A stretch of 64,000 bases of DNA from JAGRKR01 sp041397725 (lineage in GTDB: Bacteria > Pseudomonadota > Alphaproteobacteria > Rhizobiales > Hyphomicrobiaceae), in assembly GCA_041397725.1 (NCBI GenBank), contig JAWKVZ010000009.1:62001-126000 (forward strand). Reading direction: 5' to 3'. Every line of letters begins with the position of its first letter. Within the stretch, counting starts at the first letter, position 1. Shown piece by piece: positions 11,602 through 20,384 of this stretch. Made by a program: the position numbers and the translations under genes. Under the pieces are notes generated by a model. That model saw only the letters and a list, made by a program, of their open reading frames with translations, had not been told where the DNA came from and searched no databases.

Positions 11602-12690
11602 ATGCGAACCGAGCTTTTCGATTTCACACTGCCCGAGGACCTGATCGCGCTCGAGCCGACGCGCGAGCGTGATGGGGCGCGGCTGCTCGTCGTGGCTCCC
11701 GGGGAGACTCCGGAACTCGCGGACCGGCGGGTGCGGGAGCTGCCCGAGCTGTTGCGGCCCGGCGATGTGCTGGTGCTCAACGATACCCGTGTCGTGGCGG
11801 CCGAGCTGGCGGGCCGGCGTCATCGCGGCGAGCACGTCGCGGCCGTTTCCTTCAACCTTCTGGCCCCCGTCGACGAGAGCCGCTGGCGCGCCCTGGCGCG
11901 ACCCGCCAAGCGTCTGCAGGCCGGCGACCGCCTCGTCTTCGGGAGCGAGTCCGACGTGTGCTTTGCCGGGCATCTCGAGGCGACGGTCGAGACGCGGGGC
12001 GCGGGTGGCGAGGTCGTGCTGGCGTTCGATCGACACGGCGCCTACCTGGACGAGGCCATCGCCGCGCTCGGGCAGGTGCCGCTGCCGCCCTACATCGCCT
12101 CCCGCCGTCCGCTCCGGCCCGAGGACCGCGAGCGCTATCAGACCATCTATGCCCGGCGCGAGGGGGCTGTCGCGGCGCCCACGGCGGGGCTGCATTTCAC
12201 GCCCGCGCTGTTCGAGGCTCTGACCCGGCGCGGCGTCGCGGCGGAACATGTCACACTTCATGTGGGGGGCGGCACGTTCCTGCCCGTCAAGGCGGAGGAT
12301 ACAGCCGATCACGTCATACACGGCGAGTGGGGAGAGATCGATGCCGCAACAGCCGAGCGCCTCAACCGGGTCAAGGCTGCCGGCGGGCGCATCGTCGCCG
12401 TCGGCTCGACGGCGCTCCGCCTTCTCGAGACGGCGAGTGACGATACAGGCGTCATCCATCCCTTCGTCGGCGAGACCGCGCTCTTCATCACGCCGGGCTA
12501 CCGCTTCAAGACCGTCGATGTCCTCATGACGAATTTTCATCTGCCGCGCTCGACCCTGTTCATGCTGGTGGCGGCATTCGCGGGGTTGGAGGTCATGCGC
12601 CGTGCCTATGCGCACGCCATCGCCGAGCGTTACCGGTTCTACTCCTATGGTGACGCCACGCTGCTGTTCCGCACGAGGATGACGGCATGA
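11602..12690 (+). CDS. queA: S-adenosylmethionine:tRNA ribosyltransferase-isomerase
   Basis: Transfers and isomerises the ribosyl part of SAM onto preQ1 at the wobble base of GUN-anticodon tRNAs, giving epoxyqueuosine. 362 residues. Conserved signatures: FDFTLPEDLIA at the N-terminus, VLNDTRV, PTAGLHFT, and the C-terminal TNFHLPRSTLFMLVAAFAG. The ATG at 11602 gives the family's usual MRTELFDF start; the ribosome-binding site is weak. The stop overlaps the tgt start (ATGA), so the two queuosine genes are translationally coupled. Confidence 0.96.
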   Translation: MRTELFDFTLPEDLIALEPTRERDGARLLVVAPGETPELADRRVRELPELLRPGDVLVLNDTRVVAAELAGRRHRGEHVAAVSFNLLAPVDESRWRALARPAKRLQAGDRLVFGSESDVCFAGHLEATVETRGAGGEVVLAFDRHGAYLDEAIAALGQVPLPPYIASRRPLRPEDRERYQTIYARREGAVAAPTAGLHFTPALFEALTRRGVAAEHVTLHVGGGTFLPVKAEDTADHVIHGEWGEIDAATAERLNRVKAAGGRIVAVGSTALRLLETASDDTGVIHPFVGETALFITPGYRFKTVDVLMTNFHLPRSTLFMLVAAFAGLEVMRRAYAHAIAERYRFYSYGDATLLFRTRMTA

Positions 12691-13820
12691 CGCCAGCCTC
12701 TCGCTTCGCCTTCAAGCTTCTCGCGCGCGACGGCGCCGCGCGACGCGGCGAGATCATCGGCCCGCGCGGCACGATCCGGACGCCGGCGTTCATGCCGGTC
12801 GGCACGGCGGCGACCGTGAAGGCGGTCTACCTCGATCAGGTCGAGGCGGCCGGCGCCGACGTGATCCTCGGCAACACCTATCACCTCATGCTGCGCCCCG
12901 GCGCGGAGCGGGTGGCGCGTCTCGGCGGCCTGCATGACTTCATGCGCTGGCGGCGGCCGATCCTCACCGACTCCGGCGGCTTCCAGGTGATGAGCCTGTC
13001 GCGCATCCGCAAGATCCGCGAGGAGGGGGCCGAGTTCCAGTCGCATATCGATGGCAGCCGCCACCTGCTGTCGCCCGAGCGGTCGATCGAGATCCAATGC
13101 CTGCTCGGCGCCGACATCCAGATGCAACTCGACGAGTGCATCGCGTTTCCGGCCGAGCACCGGGACGCCGAGCGCGCCATGGAACTGTCGCTGCGCTGGG
13201 CGGAGCGCTCGCGCGAGGCGTTCGCGCGTCACGCGGGGGAAGGGCAGGCGCTGTTCGGCATCGTCCAGGGGGCGGTGTTCGAGGATCTGCGGCGCCGCTC
13301 GGCGCAGGCGCTGGTGGCGCTTGACTTGCCGGGCTATGCCATCGGCGGGCTGGCGGTGGGCGAGGGGCACGCGGCGATGCTCGAGACGCTCGACATGACG
13401 CTGCCGCTGCTGCCCACGGACAAGCCCCGCTATCTCATGGGTGTCGGCACGCCGGAGGACATACTCGAGGCGGTGGCGCGCGGCATCGACATGTTCGATT
13501 GCGTTCTGCCGACCCGCAACGGGCGACACGGGCTCGCCTTCACCTGGAACGGCAAGGTGAACCTGCGCAATGCCCGGCACGCCGACGATCCCGCGCCGCT
13601 CGATGCGACGAGCACGTGTCCGGCGGCACGCGATTATTCGCGCGCCTATCTGCACCACCTCGTGCGTTCGGGCGAGTACCTCGGCGCAATGCTGCTGTCG
13701 TGGGCCAATACCCACTTCTATCAGGAGCTGATGGGCGCCATCCGGCAGGCAATCGCGGAGGGGCGCTATGCGGCGTTCCTGGCGGAGACGCGCCGCCGGC
13801 TCGAGGGCGAGCGGTCCTGA
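12687..13820 (+). CDS. tgt: Queuine tRNA-guanine transglycosylase (bacterial type)
   Basis: Exchanges guanine 34 of GUN-anticodon tRNAs for preQ1, the step before QueA. 377 residues. The TIM-barrel active site is seen as LTDSGGFQVMSLS (general-base Asp), GGLAVGEG, and FDCVLPTRNGRHG (nucleophile Asp). Odd point: the structural zinc site, CxCx2C then His in the Zymomonas enzyme, reads S309-T-C311-P-A-A314, leaving one cysteine; the later His (ANTHFYQELM) is present. The rest of the protein looks intact, so the enzyme is probably active with a modified or lost zinc site. Overlaps queA by 4 bases. Confidence 0.96.
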   Translation: MTPASRFAFKLLARDGAARRGEIIGPRGTIRTPAFMPVGTAATVKAVYLDQVEAAGADVILGNTYHLMLRPGAERVARLGGLHDFMRWRRPILTDSGGFQVMSLSRIRKIREEGAEFQSHIDGSRHLLSPERSIEIQCLLGADIQMQLDECIAFPAEHRDAERAMELSLRWAERSREAFARHAGEGQALFGIVQGAVFEDLRRRSAQALVALDLPGYAIGGLAVGEGHAAMLETLDMTLPLLPTDKPRYLMGVGTPEDILEAVARGIDMFDCVLPTRNGRHGLAFTWNGKVNLRNARHADDPAPLDATSTCPAARDYSRAYLHHLVRSGEYLGAMLLSWANTHFYQELMGAIRQAIAEGRYAAFLAETRRRLEGERS

Positions 13821-13860
13821 CCCACGTCTCGCGTGCGGCTATCGGCGGGCGATGCGACGA

Positions 13861-14868
13861 TCATGCCGTTGGGCCGCCGCCCGTGCCCGCGCCGTCGAGG
13901 TTCAGCGTCAGCACGAGGGGGGCGTGATAGGAGCCGGGGGCCACGGCCACCTTGGCGTAAGCCAGGGCTTCGTCGCCGAGCGTCTCGTTGTGCACCTCGA
14001 TGCCTTGCACGTGGGCGAGCAGAGCGCGGCTCGCCAGCATGTGGTCGAACATCTGCGGCCGACCGTAATGCACGATGGAAAAGCGCCGGTCCTCGGGGAT
14101 GGCGCGATCGAGCAGGACGAGCGCGCGTGCGGCGAGGCGCCCGTTGCCCGTGTCCTCTTCCGCGCCGATCACGAGGCGCAGGGGCGTCTCGTGATCCTCG
14201 GCATTGAGATCGCCGGCGACGAGGACGAGCCGTTGCGGGGCCTCGTCGAGCAGGGCGTCGACGGCCAGGCGAAGCTCGAGCGCCTGCAACGCGCGCTTCA
14301 CGCTCGCCGTGTAGTAGCCCTCGGCCCAGCCCGCCACCGACTTCCAGACGAAGGGCGCCTCCTTTTGGCCGGGAATAGCGGTGGCGAGGGGCGCGCGCAG
14401 ATGCACGTTGATCACCGCCAGCCGGCGACCGTCCGCCAGCGCGATCTCCGTCAGCAGGAGCGGCCGGTCCAGCCGGATCGGCGTCGGCTCGGCGTCGGGC
14501 GGCCGCGCCGTCACGCGTTCGTGCAGCGGCGGCTTGACGTAGCAGTGCAGCAGGCTGCGCTGCTCCACGATCGGCAGGCGGGACAGCGTTACGAGATTGT
14601 GGACATCCGTGGCGCCCCCCGCTTCCCCGCTCGTCGAGACGGCGCGCTGGTAGCTCGCATAGCGCGTGCCGGCGAGCAGGGCATCGAGGGCGACGAGCTG
14701 CCGCGTGCCCGTGCCGGGGATTTTCTGCGCGTTGACTTCCTGCAGGCAGAGCACGTCCGCATCGAGCCGCTCGAGCTGGGGCCGTAGCATCTCCGCGCGT
14801 GCTTCGAGCGGCACCCGGGCCTTCGGGGGCAGGTCGAGGCTTTCGAGATTGAACGAGGCGATCCGCAT
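13861..14868 (-). CDS. Endonuclease/exonuclease/phosphatase-fold protein
   Basis: 335 residues, cytoplasmic (no signal peptide). The EEP fold motifs are present: RIASFNLESL at the start (Asn), DVLCLQEVN (metal Glu), INVHLRAPL, and VAGDLNAE (Asp, Asn). The terminal motif, usually SDH, reads SYHAPLVLTL: the Asp that orients the catalytic His is replaced by Tyr. Substrate could be DNA ends or a phosphodiester; not decidable. The ATG at 14868 is chosen because the protein then begins at the first strand of the fold; a GTG at 14886 is possible. Convergent with tgt, 40 bases apart. Confidence 0.8.
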   Translation of the reverse strand: MRIASFNLESLDLPPKARVPLEARAEMLRPQLERLDADVLCLQEVNAQKIPGTGTRQLVALDALLAGTRYASYQRAVSTSGEAGGATDVHNLVTLSRLPIVEQRSLLHCYVKPPLHERVTARPPDAEPTPIRLDRPLLLTEIALADGRRLAVINVHLRAPLATAIPGQKEAPFVWKSVAGWAEGYYTASVKRALQALELRLAVDALLDEAPQRLVLVAGDLNAEDHETPLRLVIGAEEDTGNGRLAARALVLLDRAIPEDRRFSIVHYGRPQMFDHMLASRALLAHVQGIEVHNETLGDEALAYAKVAVAPGSYHAPLVLTLNLDGAGTGGGPTA

Positions 14869-15017
14869 CGCTTGACGACTTTCCACTCATTCGGGCGCAG
14901 GGGCGGCCCGCCATCCGTGGCGCGGCCGCCTCCATCGCACCGGTTCCGGAGCCGTCAGCATCGCCCGAGGCGCGGGCGATGCCAAGAGCGGTCCGGACGC
15001 GAGCGGGATCAGCTCCG

Positions 15018-15458
15018 TCAGGCGAGCGGATCGGGCCCGTGCGTATTGGGGCCCGGCGTACCCCGGAGGAAACCGTTGTCCACGAAGAGGGCGAGGCCGA
15101 CCACTATGGCGAGGCCAAAGAAGATCATTTCCCAGGTCTGTCCCTCGAGCGGATCCATCAGCACGCCGAACGACGGCCCGATGTAGAACGGCAGCGAGAC
15201 AGCGCAAGCTAGGGCTGGCACCCAGGTCGGCCAGTCGCGGTCGTTACAGCGGCGAAACGTGATCGCAGCGAGGGGCACGAACAAGACGAGGTTGAGGAGC
15301 GTTACCGCCAACGTCGGCTTGGGGGGCTTTTCGAAACTTGTGAGCAGCTCGGGCTGCAGGACTATCGTGCCGGCAATGCCCGCGATGATCGCCGCGACGA
15401 AGACGAGCCACCAGGGCTTGCGGCTCATGCGTCCGGAGAACGAATAGAGGTGTTCCAT
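15018..15458 (-). CDS. DUF805-family inner-membrane protein
   Basis: 146 residues with four hydrophobic segments (about 15-35, 50-68, 80-98, 108-128). DUF805 hallmarks are FSGRMSRKPWWL at the N-terminus, RRCNDRDWPTW in the second loop, and the C-terminal NGFLRGTPGPNTHGPDPL. Proteins of this type (YhaH-like) are of unknown function. GAGACATCC precedes the ATG at 15458. Confidence 0.88.
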   Translation of the reverse strand: MEHLYSFSGRMSRKPWWLVFVAAIIAGIAGTIVLQPELLTSFEKPPKPTLAVTLLNLVLFVPLAAITFRRCNDRDWPTWVPALACAVSLPFYIGPSFGVLMDPLEGQTWEMIFFGLAIVVGLALFVDNGFLRGTPGPNTHGPDPLA

Positions 15459-15817
15459 GACTGGATGTCTCGCATGACGGTGAGGAGGTGAAGTCTTCGA
15501 GTGGAGTTCCTGGAAGGGTTAGCTCCAAGTCAAGTGGTGTGCCGGGCTGGGGCGGCAAGATCATCGATGCGCTAGGAGACGTTGCCTGTTGCCTGGAGGG
15601 CACAAGGCCAATGTTCTGAAATTGCAGGTACTTGGCCGACTTGATCGAACATTCCGCAACGTCCGCTTGCAATTGCGACGATGCGGGAAAATCCCGACAA
15701 AGATAAACTTATACGGAAGTTATTCAAGCATTTGGAGTTGGTCGGCGATATCGTGGGCGGAGCATTATCTTCGGCGCCGTCGTGTGTGCGCCACTGCATC
15801 GATTGGGGGATGCGAAC
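15459..15817. other. Intergenic region, no gene seen
   Basis: This stretch is less GC-rich than its surroundings, mainly from 15600 to 15780 (for example TAAACTTATACGG near 15705), which suits a promoter zone for the divergent DUF805 gene or the small gene at 15818. No convincing coding frame, RNA gene or long repeat is seen. Confidence 0.4.
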
Positions 15818-16087
15818 GTGATTGGCACTGGGAAGAGCAAGAAGGAAAAGTCCGGCGATGACGGCCAGCGTCCGACGCTGGAAGCCGCCGGGACGATGGA
15901 CGAATTCCGTCGCTCCGTCGAGGCGGCGACGTCCATGCGCGAGGCGATGGCCTGGCACCGCCAGTGCAACGAGGGCCTGGAGGCGGGGCGTCAGAGCCAG
16001 GCCGTGTCACCGTCGGTTCCGGGCGTGGTGAGCCGGGGGCGGCGCACGCTCGGCACGTTCCTCGGGTTGCGGCGGGGCACGTCGTAA
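15818..16087 (+). CDS. Small hypothetical protein
   Basis: 89 residues from GTG 15818, preceded by GGGGGA at a good distance. The N-terminus is rich in Lys/Asp/Glu (GTGKSKKEKSGDDGQRP), followed by a likely amphipathic helix (MDEFRRSVEAATSMREAMAW) and a basic tail ending GLRRGTS. No signal peptide and no known domain. Codon third positions are strongly G/C, which favours a real gene, but there is no family support. Confidence 0.45.
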   Translation: MIGTGKSKKEKSGDDGQRPTLEAAGTMDEFRRSVEAATSMREAMAWHRQCNEGLEAGRQSQAVSPSVPGVVSRGRRTLGTFLGLRRGTS

Positions 16088-16409
16088 GCCTGTCGCCTGC
16101 CGCACCTTTGGCGGACCTCACGTGGTCATGGCAGGCTCGGGCGGCGGCATGCCGCCGGGGTGTCCGGCGACGGCGCTTCGCTCGCTCGTGACCTACCGGC
16201 AGTTCCGGCTTGAGCCGCATTGCGTGGCCCGGACAAATCCACTAGAACGCGCTTGAGTTCGTGATGCTGCGGCCGTCGCAGATGGCAGGCCCGTGCAGAT
16301 CTGCGTTGCATGATCGGGAGCGTCGCGCCTCGCCGGCTGGAGCCGCGGGGCATGCGCTGCGCAAGGCCGATCACGCGGCGCGTCCGGCACGACGGGGCAA
16401 GCGAAACTC
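16088..16409. other. Intergenic region before tRNA-Lys
   Basis: No gene is seen. Reading frames here are short and of unlikely composition. The tRNA promoter is expected in the last 60 bases, but no clear -35/-10 pair stands out. Confidence 0.35.
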
Positions 16410-16484
16410 GGGCGGGTAGCTCAGTGGTAGAGCATCTGACTTTTAATCAGATGGTCGTGGGTTCGATCCCCACCCCGCTCACCA
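16410..16484 (+). tRNA. tRNA-Lys (anticodon UUU)
   Basis: A full cloverleaf can be drawn: acceptor GGGCGGG pairs with CCCGCTC (one G-U), D-arm GCTC/GAGC, anticodon stem TCTGA/TCAGA with loop CTTTTAA, T-arm GTGGG/CCCAC with TTCGATC loop. Anticodon TTT is at 16442-16444. The CCA end (16482-16484) is encoded. Confidence 0.97.
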
Positions 16485-16710
16485 ATACTTTCAAGGGGCT
16501 CAAGCATCGCTTCAGACGTGGTCGGCTGTCTGTCGGGTGTTTGCGCGTTGCGCCCGGCGGGCGGACGCAACGCTGCGCCCGCCAGCATCGCGGCGCGCGG
16601 CCGTCGGCGGCATGACGAGCCGGCATGGCCGGGAATCGACGGCGGCCGCCGCAAGGTTGCGGCCCCGCGCGCGGTGGACCGCACAGGCCGATCGGACGCC
16701 CGGCCCGCGA

Positions 16711-17472
16711 TCAGACCGCGGTGTACTCGACAAGGAAATCGCAGATCACCTTGTTGAAGAGGTCGGGCTTCTCGACGTGGGTCCCGTGGGCGCAGTTCGG
16801 CAGGATGCACAACTGGGAGCCCGGGATGTTCTCCCAGAGCAGGATCGAGTCCGAAGGCTTGGTCGAACGATCCTTGTCACCGACGATGATAAGCGTCGGC
16901 ATCTTCAATTCCTTGAGCCGGTCGAGCGAGCTCCACTTCTGCATGGCGCGCATGACGCGGATGCAGGACTCCTTGTTGGCTCCACGCCCGGCCTCCCGGC
17001 ACAGCGGGAAATAGGGGTGGCTCTCGCCTTCGACGAACCAGGTCGAGGAGGTCTTTTCGGTCGTCGCCTCGACGCCGTCGCGCTCGATGCGCTGGATTGC
17101 GGCCTCCCAAGGCTCGAATCGGTGAGGCAGATCGCCGATGGCGGAGGAGCCATAGAGAATGAGTGTACGCACGCGCTCGGGGTAGTCGAGTGCGGCCTGC
17201 TGCGCGATCATACCGCCCATGGAAAAGCCCATGATGGAGGCCTTCTTCACCCCGAGCTGGTCCATCAGCTCGATCACGGCCTTGCCGTAACCGGCGATGC
17301 TGTCGGGTGCAGGCACGTGGGCGCTGCCGGCGAAGCCGGGCAGGTCGACGGCGATGATGTCGAACCCATGCTTCAGTCCCATCACGGTCGGCAGCCAATA
17401 CGCAATGCCGCCGGCATAGCCGTGTAGCAGGATCAGCGGCTCGCCGTGTCCGTATCTCTTGTAGTTGAGCAT
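16711..17472 (-). CDS. Alpha/beta hydrolase
   Basis: 253 residues, no signal peptide. Fold motifs: LILLHGYAGG (oxyanion region), nucleophile elbow GFSMGG (Ser), acid in IIVGDKDRS (Asp), and His in NCAHGTHVEKPDLF. The overall look is that of esterases or enol-lactonases of catabolic pathways. It lies 88 bases downstream of the ABC importer genes on the same strand and is probably the last gene of that operon, hydrolysing whatever the importer brings in. The substrate is not deducible. Confidence 0.88.
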   Translation of the reverse strand: MLNYKRYGHGEPLILLHGYAGGIAYWLPTVMGLKHGFDIIAVDLPGFAGSAHVPAPDSIAGYGKAVIELMDQLGVKKASIMGFSMGGMIAQQAALDYPERVRTLILYGSSAIGDLPHRFEPWEAAIQRIERDGVEATTEKTSSTWFVEGESHPYFPLCREAGRGANKESCIRVMRAMQKWSSLDRLKELKMPTLIIVGDKDRSTKPSDSILLWENIPGSQLCILPNCAHGTHVEKPDLFNKVICDFLVEYTAV

Positions 17473-17560
17473 GCGTCGAGTTCCCTTGACTGGATGAACG
17501 GAGGCCGGGCGTGTGGTTCGCCCGGCGCCCCAGGATCTGGCAGAGGATGCGCGGTCGAGA

Positions 17561-18601
17561 TCAGCCCTTCATCGCCTTCTCGAGAAGGTCGCTGCGCAGG
17601 ATCGCCTTGGGGTCGGGGACCTTGTTGAGCCGTCCTGCCTTCACGAGCGCCGTCGCCTGCGTGACGATGTACTTCGGCAGCTCGGGAATGTATTTGGGAT
17701 TGACGACGAGGCGCCCGAGCGCGTTGCGGATGATCTTCTCATCGAGCCCGTAGTTCCGCTCCTGGTAGACCGAGAGCATGATGTCGGCCGCCGCCTTCTG
17801 ATCGCTCTCGAAGACCTTGACGGCCTTGAGCCAGCCCTTGAGGAAGGCGAGGCAGGTGTCGGGCTGGGCGTCGAGGAAGCTCTTGCGCACCGCCAGCATG
17901 TTCGGGATGAGGTCGTACTTGTAGTAGTCGGTCAGGGGCACGGCGATGCCCTTGGCCTCCGAGATCGAGCAGAAGGGCTCGAGGCCGAGGAAGGCGTGCG
18001 CAGAGCCCGACGCGATGGCTTGCACGTGATCGGCGAAGCGCGCGTTGACGATCTCGTAGTCACCCTTCTTGAGGCCCGCTGCCGGGGCGATATCGTTCTT
18101 GAAGACGCTGTCGAGTGTCGAGCCGACCTGCGAGACGATGCGCTTGCCCTTCAAGTCGGCGATGGTCTTGATGCCGGCGTTGGCCTTGGCCATGACCAGG
18201 CCGGTCTTGCCCGCGTAGCAGACGACGCCGATCGCCGCGAGATCGCCGCGGGTGGCGCCGACGATGAAGGGCGTAATGCCGACGGTGCCGATGTCGACGG
18301 AGTTGGCGACCATGGCATCGCGCGTGTCCTTGCCCGACGCGAACTTGCGATCCGTGATCGTCAGCCCCTGTTCCTTGAAGAAGCCCTTGCGCAAGGCCAC
18401 CACGGCCGGCGCGCCCCACAGATGGAACTGATAGCCGAGCCGGACCGGGGCGAGCTTTGCCGCATGCGCCGCCGAGCCGAGACCGAGCAGCGCCGGTCCC
18501 GCCACGGTGACGGCTGCTCCCGCGCCAACTCCCTTGAGCAGGTTGCGCCGGCTGACGTTGCCGCGCTCGGCAGCCGGCTTGATCGAAGACCTCTTGGTCA
18601 T
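17561..18601 (-). CDS. ABC transporter substrate-binding protein (NMT1/SsuA-like)
   Basis: 346 residues. A twin-arginine signal (SRRNLLKGVGAG then a hydrophobic stretch ending HAA) indicates Tat export to the periplasm. The mature protein begins LAPVRLGYQFHLWGAPAVVALRKG and contains the family pattern GKDTRDAMVANSVDIGTVG and DLKGKRIVSQVGST, as in aliphatic sulfonate, taurine and thiamine-precursor binding proteins. The ligand cannot be read from the sequence. ATG at 18601. Part of the minus-strand ABC operon (ATPase, permease, this gene, hydrolase). Confidence 0.9.
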   Translation of the reverse strand: MTKRSSIKPAAERGNVSRRNLLKGVGAGAAVTVAGPALLGLGSAAHAAKLAPVRLGYQFHLWGAPAVVALRKGFFKEQGLTITDRKFASGKDTRDAMVANSVDIGTVGITPFIVGATRGDLAAIGVVCYAGKTGLVMAKANAGIKTIADLKGKRIVSQVGSTLDSVFKNDIAPAAGLKKGDYEIVNARFADHVQAIASGSAHAFLGLEPFCSISEAKGIAVPLTDYYKYDLIPNMLAVRKSFLDAQPDTCLAFLKGWLKAVKVFESDQKAAADIMLSVYQERNYGLDEKIIRNALGRLVVNPKYIPELPKYIVTQATALVKAGRLNKVPDPKAILRSDLLEKAMKG

Positions 18602-18651
18602 GGCAGACCTCCCTGGTTGAACTCGCTGTCTCGTTTCCGTCCCCGTGGGTC

Positions 18652-19506
18652 TCAAGCGCCCACTTCCTGCAACATTCCCCATTTCACGACCGTGTGCTTC
18701 TCGATCATGCCGAACAGCACGCTGACGATGAGATAGCCGGTGAGCCCGATCATCATGACCATCACGAGCATGACGTCGGTGGCGAGAAACTCGCGGGCGT
18801 CGAAGATGGCGAAGCCCATGCCCCAGGTCGTGGCAGCGAGCATCTCGCCGGCCACGAGGGCGCGCCAGCTCTGTGAGAGGCCGATGCGGAGGCCGGTGAA
18901 GATCATGGCCAGCGAGCCCGGCAGGATGACCTTCAGGAACATGTTCATGCCGCGGCAACCCATCGATTGGGCGGCGCGGACCCAGACCGGGTTGGCCGTC
19001 TTCACGCCGGTCCAGGCATTGAAGGCGGTCGGCAGCGAGGCGGCGAAGATGATGACCGCCAGCGTGGCGGTGTTGCCGAGCCCGAACCACAGGACGAACA
19101 GTGGGATCCAGGCGAGCGCCGGCACCGGCATGAGCGCGCTCAGCAGCGGCAGGAAGAAGCGCTCCGCCGCCCGCGACTGTCCCATCAGGATGCCGATCAG
19201 AATGCCGACGCTGCTGCCGATCAGGAAGCCCAGCAGCAGTCGGCCGACGCTCGCTCCGACGTGATAGAACAGCGAGCCGTTGAGCAGCATTTTCCAGAAC
19301 GTCTGGAAGACCCGGCCGAGCGAGGGCATGAGCACCGGCGGGAAGACCTGCAACCAGACCACGGTTTCCCAGATGACGGCGATGAGCAGGAAGGGAAGCA
19401 GCGTGAAGAAGATGCGGCCCGCCGTGCTCTCGCTGAAAGAGGGGCGTGGGCGGGAAGCGGCCTTCGCCGTGAAGGCGCTCGCTTTCTCTGTCGTGGTCTC
19501 AACCAT
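18652..19506 (-). CDS. ABC transporter permease (nitrate/sulfonate/taurine type)
   Basis: 284 residues with a cytoplasmic N-terminal tail of about 30 residues and six membrane helices. The EAA loop that docks the ATPase is visible around ARLAAQSMGCRGMNMFLKVILPGSLAMIFTG-type sequence (AAQSMGCRG, ILPGSLAMI). It would form a homodimeric channel with the neighbouring ATPase. The ATG at 19506 lies 8 bases inside the end of the ATPase gene, indicating coupled translation. Confidence 0.92.
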   Translation of the reverse strand: MVETTTEKASAFTAKAASRPRPSFSESTAGRIFFTLLPFLLIAVIWETVVWLQVFPPVLMPSLGRVFQTFWKMLLNGSLFYHVGASVGRLLLGFLIGSSVGILIGILMGQSRAAERFFLPLLSALMPVPALAWIPLFVLWFGLGNTATLAVIIFAASLPTAFNAWTGVKTANPVWVRAAQSMGCRGMNMFLKVILPGSLAMIFTGLRIGLSQSWRALVAGEMLAATTWGMGFAIFDAREFLATDVMLVMVMMIGLTGYLIVSVLFGMIEKHTVVKWGMLQEVGA

Positions 19507-20260
19507 GGCGCTCGTCCCGATCCATGATCGCGCGCGTGATGTGGCGCTGGATGTCGATGAACTCGTCGCTCAGCGGGTCGCGCGGGCGGGGCAGCTTGAT
19601 GTCCACGATGTCGTGGATGCGGCCGGGACCGGGGCGCATGATGACGACGCGCTCCCCGAGGAACACGGCTTCGCTGATGTTGTGCGTGACGTAGAAGATG
19701 GTCTTGTGCGTCGCCAGCCAGACTTCCTGGGTGAGGGACTGCAGGCGCTCGCGCGTTTGCGCATCGAGTGCGCCGAACGGCTCGTCCATCAGCAGCAGCC
19801 CCGGCTCGTAGGCCATGGCGCGCGCCACGGCCACGCGCTGGCGCATGCCGCCTGAAAGCTGGTGGGGATAGGCGTTGGCGAATTCGGAGAGATGCACGAG
19901 TTCGAGGAACTCGACGGCGCGCTTGCGGGCCGCGGCCTTGCTCTCTCCGGCCATCTCGAGGCCGAACGCGACGTTCTGCAGCGCCGTGCGCCAGGGAAAG
20001 AGCGCATATTCCTGGAAGACGACGCCGATGCTGGCCTTGGATTTCTCGCGCGGCACGCCGTCGACCCGGATTTCCCCGGACGAGGGCTGCAAAAAGCCGG
20101 CGAGGATGTTGAGGAGCGTCGTCTTTCCGCAGCCGCTGTGGCCGACGACGCAAACGAACTCGCCATCCCTCATGTCGAGGGAGACATCGTGAAGTGCCGT
20201 GACGGAGCGATTGTCCGTCAGATAGGTCTTCGAGACCTTGTCGACCGTGACTTGCGCCAT
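19499..20260 (-). CDS. ABC transporter ATP-binding protein (nitrate/sulfonate/taurine type)
   Basis: 253 residues. Walker A GHSGCGKTT, Q-loop VFQEYALFPW, signature LSGGMRQRVAVARA, Walker B LLLMDEPFGALD, and switch His in YVTHNISEA are all intact. Powers the importer formed with the two following genes. First gene of the minus-strand operon; its start at 20260 faces the GntR gene across a 124-base region that holds a strong inverted repeat. Confidence 0.95.
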   Translation of the reverse strand: MAQVTVDKVSKTYLTDNRSVTALHDVSLDMRDGEFVCVVGHSGCGKTTLLNILAGFLQPSSGEIRVDGVPREKSKASIGVVFQEYALFPWRTALQNVAFGLEMAGESKAAARKRAVEFLELVHLSEFANAYPHQLSGGMRQRVAVARAMAYEPGLLLMDEPFGALDAQTRERLQSLTQEVWLATHKTIFYVTHNISEAVFLGERVVIMRPGPGRIHDIVDIKLPRPRDPLSDEFIDIQRHITRAIMDRDERHG

Positions 20261-20284
20261 CCCTGCGGAGCGATTGCTCCTCCC

Positions 20285-20324
20285 AAATTCCTATAGTGTT
20301 TTTCTCAGATCCTATATAGGAATT
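20285..20324. promoter_or_regulatory. Inverted-repeat operator between ABC operon and GntR gene
   Basis: AATTCCTATA (20286-20295) and TATAGGAATT (20315-20324) are perfect inverted 10-base arms, centres 29 bases apart. The right arm overlaps a second perfect palindrome, CCTATATAGG (20311-20320). The segment is markedly AT-rich. Position midway between divergent genes, one encoding a GntR protein, is typical of an autoregulated operator controlling the importer. Confidence 0.65.
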
Positions 20325-20384
20325 ATCACCACGATACGAACCATGCCCCGACACGTCAAGCTCATCTACGGACAGGAAGTGACG

